Source of the DNA: Yponomeuta sedellus
Lineage: Eukaryota > Arthropoda > Insecta > Lepidoptera > Yponomeutidae
Assembly: GCA_934045075.1 (NCBI GenBank)
Contig: OW203725.1
Location: forward strand, 20,656,214 to 20,720,213
DNA length: 64,000 nucleotides
Direction: 5' to 3'
A program made the translations under genes and the position numbers. The notes under the pieces are model-generated. The model saw only the letters and a program-made list of their open reading frames with translations. It was not told the DNA's origin and did no database searches. Shown here piece after piece: positions 55,291-64,000 of the stretch (position 1 is the stretch's first letter; every line of letters starts with the position of its first letter).

Positions 55291-56070
55291 GTACAATATT
55301 ATGTTTTCTTATGTTGACGATGCGACTGAGATTTGTCAGGAACGTGGCAAGTTGCAAAACCTGGTCTCTACCTACAGCTCCGGAATAATATTTATTTATT
55401 TTTGGGAAACAAACTTGCGACAGTACAATATTATTTTTTCTTATGTTGACGATGCGACTGAGATTTGTCAGGAACGTGGCAAGTTGCAAAACCTGGTCTC
55501 TGCCTACAGCTCCGGAATAATATTTATTTATTTTTGGGAAACAAACTTGCGACAGTACAATATTATTTTTTCTTATGTTGACGATGCGACTGAGATTTGT
55601 CAGGAACGTGGCAAGTTGCAAAACCTGGTCTCTGCCTACAGCTCCGGAATAATATTTATTTATTTTTGGGAAACAAACTTGCGACAGTACAATATTATTT
55701 TTTCTTATGTTGACGATGCGACTGAGATTTGTCAGGAACGTGGCAAGTTGCAAAACCTGGTCTCTACCTACAGCTCCGGAATAATATTTATTTATTTTTG
55801 GGACACAAACTTGCGACAGTACAATATTATTTTTTCTTATGTTGACGATGCGACTGAGATTTGTCAGGAACGTGGCAAGTTGCAAAACCTGGTCTCTACC
55901 TACAGCTCCGGAATAATATTTATTTATTTTTGGGAAACAAACTTGCGACAGTACAATATTATTTTTTCTTATGTTGACGATGCGACTGAGATTTGTCAGG
56001 AACGTGGCAAGTTGCAAAACCTGGTCTCTGCCTACAGCTCCGGAATAATATTTATTTATTTTTGGGAAAC
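55291..56070. repeat. 132-bp tandem array, 5.9 copies, open on both strands
   Basis: Units start with GTACAATATTAT at 55291, 55423, 55555, 55687, 55819 and 55951, a constant 132-bp step with only a few base differences. Because 132 is divisible by three and the unit has no stop in one frame per strand, open frames of 287 (+) and 266 (-) codons result. The 44-residue + unit contains VDDATEICQERGKLQNLVSA YSSG, clearly the LINE C-terminal block VDEAKVICQDRGKWQSLVSA YPSG. I regard it as a satellite derived from a LINE 3' end, not a gene. Confidence 0.9.
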
Positions 56071-56479
56071 TTGCAGCTTAAAACTTGCAACAATAAACTA
56101 ACCATAAGTTTCCGCATATGGTAGCTAACCAACAAGCATGCCCAAGTTAATATGAGTTTAAACTACACTACACCACCGAGGACACGTCCTTGAGGGCTCA
56201 TAAATTGAAAAAAGAAATTCACCATTGCTATAATACTGATTAAGTAATAAGTATTTTTATTCATAAAGATGATACATTACACTTAGCATCAAGTTACACT
56301 TTAATTAAATATAAAAGTAATATGTGTGAATATGCTAAGATGAGGAGCCTCTGCTTCCTAAAAGAGGGATAAGACCCTGTAGCTTAGGGTAAGCAGTGCT
56401 CATCTTCAGTTATACGTTACAATATATATAATAGAATGTAAAAAAGAGGTTATCTTTAGTTTTAGTAGAATATTAATTA
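56071..56479. other. unannotated
   Basis: Flank of the tandem array; no supported feature. Confidence 0.4.
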
Positions 56480-56608
56480 TACTATTTTAATTTTTAATGC
56501 ACTAACCCGTGCTAATGAGAAACCTATTTAGAGGCTAAAAATTTCACCCATGCATGTTCGAATCCCGGCATGGGTGAAATTTTTAGCCTCTAAATAGTTT
56601 TTTAGAAT
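56480..56608. mobile_element. family A SINE mini-palindrome
   Basis: Reversed tail (GAAACCTATTTAGAGGCTAA) joined at CCCATGCATG to a forward 3' end (CGGCATGGGTGAAATTTTTA), with the tRNA-like head deleted. Confidence 0.65.
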
Positions 56609-56754
56609 ATTAATTACTAAGTTTAGTAATGGGTCTGTGTGTGTGTGTGCTCGATATATTCAGGTATACCTAATACACCTTGTACTGAAAGGAATAAAAC
56701 TTTATAACGGCCTTTTGCAACTATGTTAGATGATTTATATCAAATCTCTTCATC

Positions 56755-57245
56755 ATCAGCCCATTATGCCCCCAATGAGTGGCACGGGTCTCTTCCCTAA
56801 GTAAGGTATAGGCCATATTCCACCACAGGGGCCAAGTCCACATTGGTGGAGGCTGGCAAGACTAGTGGCTGGTCTTACTGTCAGAAGTTTTCAAGCCCCC
56901 AATGAGTGGCACGGGTCTCTTCCCTAAGTAAGGAATAGGCCATATTCTACCACAGGGGTCAAGTCCACATTGGTGGAGGCTGGCAAGACTAGTGGCTGGT
57001 CTTACTGTCAGAAGTTTTCAAGCCGTCCTAAGGCCTCTGACTTGGCTTAACGACTGTCATTACATGACAGCTGGCACTAACGACTTAACGTGCCTTATAA
57101 AGCGCGGAAGCGCTGGCAAAAATGCCACTAGCGTTATCATAGACGGTCACCCATCCATGCACTGAACGCGCCCTATGTTGCTTAACCTTCGTGATCGTTT
57201 TAAGATCACTCAGGCAGCCGGTGCTACGACCGACTCTATGACATA
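56755..57245 (-). mobile_element. 5S-like SINE (family C) with internal tandem duplication
   Basis: The minus-strand head is the clearest 5S match in the window: CGATCACGAAGGTTAAGCAA, then GGGCGCGTTCAGTGCATGGA and TGGGTGACCGTC (5S: CGATCACCGAAATTAAGCAG, GGGCGCGGTTAGTACTTAGA, TGGGGGACCGC). The 3' half is present twice in tandem with a 127-bp period (AATGAGTGGC at 56774 and 56901). Confidence 0.75.
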
Positions 57246-57336
57246 ACATCTCTTTCATTATAATAACATCTCTTACCTACACTAGATAGATAATGTGGCC
57301 ACTGACGCCTCTATGCCTTATATTATGAATTTATAG

Positions 57337-57665
57337 AAATACTAGCTGACCCAGCGAACTTCGTACCGCCTAACAGCCGCTTCTTTAATTTTTTTTCCCT
57401 CCGTAAGAACCATCCTCGTACTTCAAGGAATATTCTAAAAAAAAATTCGGTTCAGCTGCTCTCGAGATTTGCGCTTACCAACACATTCAGCGATTCATTT
57501 TTATATTATAGACCCACGGTGTTGGCTGCGGCTTATTATAGGGAATAAGGTATTTTGGTTAGTAGGGTGTCAGCTAACCCCATACAAAATTGGATTAAAA
57601 TCGCTCCAGCCTTTTAGTCGTGAAGAAGTATCAAACATACACACTCGCAAACTTTTATAATATTA
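57337..57665 (+). repeat. ACTAGCTGACCCAGCGAAC repeat, forward copy
   Basis: It begins ACTAGCTGACCCAGCGAACT, contains CTCTCGAGATTTGCGCTTAC and ends CAAACTTTTATAATATTAG. This is a common Lepidoptera-type dispersed repeat. A reverse copy begins 1 kb downstream. Confidence 0.6.
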
Positions 57666-57812
57666 GATAGATAGATAGATAGAGAACACTTTATTGCACA
57701 ACCAGAAAAATATTACAACCATGATTCTTAAATCTAAGTAATGTTATACAATTGGCGGTCTTATCGCTAAAAGCGATCTCTTCCAGACAACCTTTGGATG
57801 GATTAGTGTGGT
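57662..57812 (-). repeat. LINE 3' end with GATA microsatellite tail
   Basis: Minus strand: AAAGGTTGTCTGGAAGAGAT, GCGATAAGACCGCCAATTGT, GTGCAATAAAGTGTTCTC, then (CTAT)n. Confidence 0.65.
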
Positions 57813-57889
57813 AGTGTGATTTTTTTTACTATTCTTCTTATTTTTCATGCAGCTCTACAGTGGGACATAAGTCTTAGAGGCCTTCTTCC

Positions 57890-58065
57890 AGAGAGAGAGA
57901 GAGAGTTTGGGCTGCATCACCACGCGTGCCTACCGCTGATTGGCTGAGGTGTGTGAAGACATCAAGCACTCAGGTATCGTCACGATGTTTTCCTTCACTA
58001 TTGAAGAATGGTGTTGCTTGTACAAATCTCAAATGTGCGTTAACTGAGAAAAAAATAAAGGACGA
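57890..58065 (-). mobile_element. family B SINE
   Basis: Minus strand: TAGTGAAGGAAAACATCGTG, AGCGGTAGGCACGCGTGGTG, ending in a CTCTCTCTCTCTC tract. Confidence 0.6.
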
Positions 58066-58624
58066 GGTTTGATCCCAACGTACCTCTTCACGCTAAATAG
58101 GAAGTTTTCAAGGGATTCAAGGTTTCAAGTTTGTAAATCATTGAAAGACGTTTAATTAAACTGAAGTCAAATCGAAATCGTCCTTTTGTCGTATTGATTG
58201 TCTCACGAAACAATTAACGATTAAATTTATTATAATGCTCTCGTGTGGTGCCTTATGTAGCGAGAACACGCTAGTCGGGCCGCCAAAGTTTTTTTTATAC
58301 CGAAAATTGGTTTGGGCGAGTTAATTATTATATAGGGTATAACAAAACTTCTACACACATCCGAAAATGGAGTCCTATACGTCAAGGTTGATAAAAGACG
58401 AATAACTTTTGTTATGGTAAAAACGTTAACTCACTTTTTACTCCGTAACCAAGAACCACAAAAACTTTCAACAATGATGAAATGAAACGAAAATTATTAT
58501 TTTAGAGGTTACTTGGAAGTTCTATGTGACGCATATTAAAAGTGTATTACTGCAAATTTAATCAATATTCGAAGTAGAAAAAACGGATAAAAAAACAGAA
58601 GGTAGAATTTCCATATACTTATAT
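58066..58624. other. unannotated
   Basis: AGGGTATAACAAAACTTCTA at about 58335 may be a transposon edge; unproven. Confidence 0.3.
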
Positions 58625-58822
58625 ATTATATCTCTATAATATAAAAAATAATAGCTGAATGTGTTAGTAAGCGCAAATCTCGAGAGCAGCTGAACCGATT
58701 TCACTAATATTTTTTTTAGAATATTCCTTGATGTACGAGGATGGTTCTTACGGAGAGAAAAATAAAAATAAATTAAAGAATCGACTGTTAGGCAGTACGA
58801 AGTTCGCTGGGTCAGCTAGTTA
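58625..58822 (-). repeat. ACTAGCTGACCCAGCGAAC repeat, reverse copy
   Basis: Minus strand: ACTAGCTGACCCAGCGAACT, CTGAACCGAATT-like block, AGCGCAAATCTCGAG complement. With 57337 it makes a large inverted repeat around about 1 kb. Confidence 0.6.
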
Positions 58823-58992
58823 ATAAATAAAGTAATTAGATGTCAAGGATAGGACAGCAAACAAACATTTAAAAAATATAAATTAGATAGTTACAAATAC
58901 TAAGACTAACTTAGTAACTTAGCATTAACAAAGTAATAACTAAAATAATTCTATTTTAACGGCGACTTAAGTGAAATTTAAAACTGGTGTCT

Positions 58993-59096
58993 AATTTTTT
59001 TAGCCTCCAATTAATTAATTAATTTTTAGCCCTTTAAATAGGTTTTTATGATTGTCCTTAGCACGGGTTAGTGCATTAAAAATAAAAATAGTATAA
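58993..59096 (+). mobile_element. family A SINE 3' end with 39-bp inverted partner at 60189
   Basis: TTAGCCTCCAATTAATTAAT and onward to GCATTAAAAATAAAAATAG. Positions 58993-59031 are the exact reverse complement of 60189-60227. Confidence 0.65.
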
Positions 59097-60188
59097 AGCT
59101 ATAGTTACCTAATAAATAAAGATAAGATAATAAATAAACATTGCTTGTAAAAACAATGGTTACCCAAACAAAGCAAAATAATTTAGCCATTAATTTGTGC
59201 ATGAAATCAATAGCGGATGTTGTCTGTACGCAATCACGGATACATAACCAATCACAATTTAACGGTTCTCCACGTCAACCACTTTCTATAAATAATTATT
59301 AGCATAATTATAATTCATCCGAAAAATCTTATTACCGTTTGAACGATGATGTCCTGATGAAGACAGCGAGTTAATCAATAATCAATAATACGCGTTATTT
59401 GTGATGACATTCTATGAATATAAATTAACCTTTCGAGATTAACAAAAACAAATTAATATTTGACCGGTCTCGGCATAGGAGCGGCTTCGGAACATCGTGT
59501 TGGAAGTTTCTTTCTAGCTACTGCTTTGAATCAGAGTACTTGTATTTGCTAATAGGTATGTTCAAATCAACATCATATAATTACTGTAATACGGCTTACA
59601 CTATTCAGGCCGATTTACACCAACCACTTTAAATGTTACTTAAGCCGCTGTTATAGCTGAGTCTGTGAATGTTTGAATATTTTTAGTTAATAATGCTACT
59701 TAAGACCTAATTAAGATTGTACTAAATTAGTATTACCTTGTAACTATCTCATTTTTACTGAGCTGAAAGTCTTTTGTTTGACAGTAGATTTCAACAAAGC
59801 TATCCTTGACATTGAATTATTTTAATTATTATCTATCATAGATATTATCCTTCCAATTATTTTTTTAATTAATTAATTGTATGCATACAAAATAACCTAG
59901 ACAATAATAAAAAAAATCATTTAATGAAAATAATCAAATTTCGTCCACAAAGTCAGAGAAATGTCAAAATTTATATAAAAAAAATAATAATAATAATGTC
60001 AATCAAATAAACCGCCCCGAGACATTTCCGACCCAAAGGTGCCCATGACACTGGCAGCATTACCGCGCTGCACAGCAAGGGATATCCGTAGACAAATCCT
60101 TCCAATTGATTTATTTATTTTATTAAGGATATCAGTTATTTAAAGCATTAAAAAGATAAAAATAAAATAAAAGCCAACTATACATTTA
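59097..60188. other. DNA between the 39-bp inverted repeats
   Basis: AT-rich, with several TAAT-rich sites (AAATAATTATTAGCATAATT near 59290). No gene. Confidence 0.35.
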
Positions 60189-60335
60189 GGCTAAAAATTA
60201 ATTAATTAATTGGAGGCTAAAAAAATTGAAGCTAATGGGTGACTCGCCAGAGGTGATAGCCAGGGGTCGCGGTTTCGAATCCCGGCATGGGTGGAATTTT
60301 TAGCCTCCAAATAGGTTTTTAAAAATGTCATAATT
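60189..60335 (+). mobile_element. family A SINE with 39-bp inverted partner at 58993
   Basis: It starts with GGCTAAAAATTAATTAATTA, then a damaged tRNA-like head with GCCAGGGGTCGCGGTTTCGA and the tail CCAAATAGGTTTTTAAAAA. Confidence 0.65.
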
Positions 60336-60349
60336 AATTTATATGCCAC

Positions 60350-60625
60350 GCGGGCGTCGGTGCGGCGATGGATTTTGCACAATCAAAAATTTTGTCTAGT
60401 ACCGCGGTTAGAGCCTAGAAGAGACTGAAACGTCAAAACTGACTGACTGACTAACGCAATATGGCCGCGGTAGGGGTCACATCACAGAATTCTTTTTAAA
60501 ATCGATAATACGCATGCGCGAAGGTATCGCTGCACCGTGTCACGAATTATTGTTTTCCCACAATTTCCCAACAGATGGCGGTACTGACGGATGGCCGGCA
60601 AACTACAACACGATAGGTTAAGGTT
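60350..60625. promoter_or_regulatory. CpG-rich segment with promoter-like motifs, speculative
   Basis: It contains AATCGATAATA (DRE-like), GCATGCGC (NRF1/Ewg-like), ATATGGCCGCGG and AGATGGCGGT (YY1/Pho-like). Such motifs cluster at housekeeping promoters in insects. No following coding exon could be recognised on either strand, so this rests on motifs only. Confidence 0.18.
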
Positions 60626-60984
60626 CGTGTTGTTATACATTGTTATTATTCGATTTATTTGCGGCAAAGAAGCACCGGACATATAAAAATGTGAAATATA
60701 AAACATATAAAAATGTGAATATTCTATCGGAATACCTAATAAAAGCTAGAACTTAGAGCTATAAATTATTTAGATCGTTCTAAGTGAATTTAAACATAGG
60801 TACGCACTCACACACCCTCAGGGCTACACACATGCACCCGTTTTCATGGCATATAAGTAGGCGTTGCTAGCAATTAATCTTGAAAGGTTCCTCTGGTAAA
60901 TAATAATAACATGTGTATTACTTCAATAACACTTTATTTATTTTAAACTGAATAAGTAAAACTGCTACATACTGCTACATCTGG

Positions 60985-61520
60985 CTATTTGCAATGTATG
61001 ATTGTGAGACTTAGACCCTTAAGGAAGTGACCTGCAAAAAGCTGGACGCATTTGAGATGTGGTCTTACCAAAGGATGTTGAGCGTAGGCTGGGTCCATAG
61101 AGTCACGAATTCGGAAGTCCTAAAACGGGCCATCGTTCGCTACAATTAATGGTAACTATCATCATCAAACCATTATGTCTCCACCGAGGGGCACGGGTCT
61201 TTTCCCTGAGGAAGGTATAGGCCATACTCCACCACGGGGGCCAAGTCCGGATTGGGGGAGAACTATAAAAAAGAAGACCATTAGTAATCTAGGTTATGTG
61301 CTGCGACACGATAAGTACCGATTTTTTCAGGTTATAATGATTGGCAAGATGGAAGGAGGAATGCTGGGAGATGAAGGAAGTCGTGGCTAAGAAACATCTG
61401 GGAATGGACGGATGGAGCAGCGTCGAAGTTCAGTTCCGCTTGGGAAGAATAGAAAGAACAAAGAAGAATATGTGGCGCTGACGACCAACCTCCATTTGTA
61501 GAGAGGCACAGGAAGAAGAA
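60985..61520 (+). pseudogene. LINE ORF2 C-terminal relic interrupted by a SINE fragment
   Basis: It reads TLKEVTCKKLDAFEMWSYQR, MLSVGWVHRVTNSEVLKRAI, then is interrupted by family C DNA (61165-61262). It resumes with TIKKKTISNLGYVLRHDKYR, VIMIGKMEGGMLGDEGSRG, and MDGWSSVEVQFRLGRIER in a shifted frame. This is the classic DAFEMW.YRR.L...W...VTN..VL order of an RTE-type or related LINE C-terminus. At least one frameshift and a stop are present. Confidence 0.7.
61165..61262 (-). mobile_element. family C SINE 3' fragment nested in a LINE relic
   Basis: The CCGAGGGGCACGGGTC...CCACGGGGGCCAAGTCC block interrupts the LINE C-terminal relic described for 60985-61520. The insertion therefore came after the LINE. 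Confidence 0.6.
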
Positions 61521-62246
61521 GAATAAAATAGAAAAAAATATAATTTGCAGGATAAAAATTATGGTCAGTAATGTTTTTTCGTGGTAAGTGAAAAATTGCA
61601 AACCTGAAACGGATGACGTAATTTTAAATCTAGATTTGATAATGAAAGAACAGAATGGAAGAAATACAAAAAAAAATGTAAAAAGGTTTGCCCTTACAAT
61701 CTCTAAGAAATAAGTTTGAACCGAAAGCTACTCCAAAATTATTTACACCTATCGATGCTTGATTCATTACGTAAAAGAAAGAAACGAAGCTTCCAACCCG
61801 CCTACTTTAATAAGAGACATGCATCTCTCTACGGGATCCTAACTAGCTACTTATGCTGGTCGGCCTAAATAAATCTAATATTATTCAAACAACGTAAGGC
61901 TAGCTGATTGAATTAAACGTATTCATCATCTAAATGGGGTTTTGACCTTCTGGACTATAAAGGTTCGTTCCCATCATTTTTGTATGACTACGGCGAATCA
62001 CAATTAAGTGTTTTATTTTAGCCCTATCCATGTATGTGGGTATGTATGTATATAGCGTTATTTTTAAAATACGCTATTCCTGAACTCTAATCGGGTGATT
62101 AGAGTTTGTGTCTAGCAAAATGGTTTCTTTATGAGTTTAAATCAGATTTTTATTTATCGACATGTCAGATAGGGTTTATAACCTCGGCATTTGCATCTAT
62201 GTAATGAGATTTATACAGAGTCCATTGGCACCTTCGTCCACACTAG
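61521..62246. other. unannotated
   Basis: No supported feature. Confidence 0.4.
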
Positions 62247-62325
62247 ATGGGTGAAGGGACCACTCGGACGCTGATGTGCCTGGGACATTTTTTTTATATT
62301 GTGTAGGCTTGCCCAGCAACAGGGC
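62247..62325 (+). repeat. repeat shared with 39015-39105 (opposite strand)
   Basis: GGGTGAAGGGACCACTCGGA, GTGCCTGGGACATTTTTTTT and GTGTAGGCTTGCCCAGCA match the minus strand at 39 kb. Confidence 0.6.
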
Positions 62326-62332
62326 TTATATT

Positions 62333-62522
62333 ATTTTTGACTGCCTCGTTGGCCTAGCGATAGAACGTCTGATTACCATGCCGGAGGTCGTGGGTTCGAT
62401 TCCCGCTGTTGGCCGCCGTATGTGTGTACAAATGGTCTCAGTCTGGATATATTTCCATGTTTATGATGTCCTTGCCTGGTTACCATAGCACAGCATATCC
62501 TGGTTTGGGACCAGCGCCTTGA
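62333..62522 (+). mobile_element. tRNA-headed SINE, family D
   Basis: GCCTCGTTGGCCTAGCGATA, GGTCGTGGGTTCGATTCCC, TGGCCGCCGTATGTGTGTAC, CAGCATATCCTGGTTTGGGA. Confidence 0.65.
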
Positions 62523-62718
62523 TTAGGTAACTTTTAACATAATTATACATCTGAGTGCGAAAGCGGAATGTTTAGTGAGCTCTGCCGCATATGAAGCACA
62601 ATAACAATATGTTACATTTAGGGAAACCCGCATTTCACTGAATAGCTGAGATATGACAGTGAAATTGAGAAACATAATTGTACGAAAAATTTCAGTAGAT
62701 ATTTCGTTTTTGCACACA

Positions 62719-63025
62719 GAGTGCTTAGTGCGAGTTTGACAGATCCAATCGAATAACTTTACTACCGCGTTAATCGAGCATCGAGTAGTGAGTATGAGTA
62801 AGTTAACCGTTCGAACTGGCAAAACCCTGTCACAGTACAACTCGCACTCGCGTGTATTCGTGTTTTGGCTAGTAAACGTGTTCACTTCTCAACGTAAACC
62901 ATTACAACTCGCACTCAGCAATTTTAATTTCCATACTTGTCACTAGGTGGCGCTTCCTCGATGCCATAGAAATATGAGTTTACGTTAACGCGATTGAGTA
63001 GTTAAAAAACTCGCACTAAGCACTC
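62719..63025. mobile_element. 307-bp MITE with GAGTGCTTAGTGCGAG termini, third copy
   Basis: Exactly the same length and termini as the copy at 19708, with few substitutions, so the family moved recently relative to the other repeats here. Confidence 0.85.
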
Positions 63026-63494
63026 AGATCAATACGTTAAACGTTGCATAATCAAGGCGTGGGGCAAGTGATTCTGTGGAGTGGAAGTTAGTACAATTTC
63101 GCATGCTGCGGTTTTGGTATTTTTTATGAATTAGCGCCAATAAAAAGCAGAAAAATAGACAATTTTCCGCAATTTAATCTAACATCTCTAATGTAATCGT
63201 ACCTCTATGTTAAGAGGCAACCGGCAAACAGTAGGGGTGCCAGCACAGCATGACGCCGCGTTGGTACCTATGAGTTGAAAGGAAGCGAATTGTGATGAAA
63301 TCGATTAAGATTTGCAGGTGCAAATAATAGAGACTTTGTTTTCGGGCAGAATTGGAGCAGGTGATAGTTTTTTTTTGAGCAGTCTATGAATAATTTACTT
63401 GAACACACAATTTAATAAAGTTTGTGATATGACAAGAGGAATTTAAATGGCAATATGTACTCTATAGAGTGATAGGAATCAAACGCTTGAGTTA
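63026..63494. other. unannotated
   Basis: No supported feature. Confidence 0.4.
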
Positions 63495-63768
63495 GGCAGC
63501 AACAGGCGGGGTCAGGTGCAAGATGGGTGACCGTCCCGTGACTACACGGGAAGGCACGTTAAACCGTTGGTGCCGGCTGTCACGCAATGTCAGTCGTTAG
63601 GCCTTGTCAGATGCCTTATGGGCGGCTTGATAGCTTCCGACAGTAAGGCCCGCCACTGTCTTACAATCCTCCACCAACCCGGGTTTCGCCCCCGTCGTGG
63701 AGTAAGGCTTAACCTTCCTGACATGGGAAGTGACCTGTGCCCCAGCAGTGGGGACATACAAGGGTTTA
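63495..63768 (+). mobile_element. 5S-like SINE (family C)
   Basis: Head GTTAGGCAGCAACAGGCGGG and GATGGGTGACCGTCCCGTGA, body with an internal deletion after GACTACACGGGAAGGCACG, tail GTGGGGACATACAAGGGTTT. Confidence 0.7.
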
Positions 63769-64000
63769 AAAGTTTACTGATTTGGTGAGTGTATTTAACT
63801 TTAACCCGAATGGGTAATATCCCGGTATAACATGATTTACATTTGACATAAATTGATAAGTTCTATTCGATAAATTCATTCATTCGCTTATGGTTATAGA
63901 AACCTAATAAACATATTTTATGCGGCCTTTCTTAAAAAAAACAAAATTCCTTAAAACACTCCAAAAACGCTCACGAAAACGTGGTGGAGATTGTACAAGG

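Noticed and set aside
55217..56101. 287- and 266-codon repetitive proteins
   Set aside because: Both arise from one tandem repeat whose unit length is divisible by three. Equal openness on both strands argues against coding.
1..64000. CRISPR array, viral genome or prokaryotic operon
   Set aside because: No spacer-repeat pattern, no viral gene set, and gene structure is intron-containing eukaryotic.

Overview
The window looks like animal, very probably lepidopteran (butterfly or moth), nuclear DNA. It is AT-rich, almost entirely non-coding, and packed with short interspersed repeats of kinds typical of Lepidoptera: tRNA-headed SINEs, a 5S-rRNA-like SINE, LINE 3' ends, and small inverted-repeat DNA elements. 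No prokaryotic organisation is present. The species cannot be named from the sequence.

Only one host protein-coding gene can be supported firmly. It is the 3' part of an aristaless-type (al) paired-class homeobox gene on the + strand. Four coding exons are visible at 23455-23725, 24848-24893, 33889-34079 and 35053-35380. Together they encode about 278 residues: an acidic/Pro-Ser-rich stretch, a complete Q50 homeodomain split by introns at residue 31 and between residues 46 and 47, a conserved post-homeodomain block, a Pro-rich tail and a C-terminal OAR motif. The first visible exon begins in phase, so the initiator ATG lies on an upstream exon that I could not find; it may be outside the window. 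Lepidoptera carry two al paralogues (al1, al2) and I cannot say which this is. The roughly 9 kb second visible intron holds a 5'-truncated non-LTR retrotransposon with a 508-codon open reverse transcriptase frame (26637-28163).

Layout: 1-23 kb is a repeat-rich upstream or first-intron region with LINE 3' relics, SINEs, foldback elements and a tandemly arranged MITE pair (19.4-20.0 kb). 23.4-35.4 kb is the al coding part, with introns loaded with MITEs and SINEs. 35.4-64 kb is downstream DNA with more repeats, including a 132-bp tandem array (55.3-56.1 kb) open on both strands, a pyrimidine-rich minisatellite (51.5-51.95 kb), an inverted SINE dimer between direct repeats (44.7-45.45 kb) and a further cluster of retroelement ends. 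One 110-bp GC-rich open segment near 48.7 kb may be an exon of a second gene; this is weak.

I see no operon, CRISPR array, rRNA gene, functional tRNA gene, viral genome or obvious new enzymatic system. The notable biology is repeat evolution around a wing- and appendage-patterning gene: a 5S-rRNA-like SINE, a SINE and a LINE sharing a 3' tail, a LINE C-terminal coding segment turned into a satellite in the same reading frame, inverted dimer insertions, and palindromic elements with a GCCGAAACGTCGG core. Family names are from memory of typical motifs; no database search was run.
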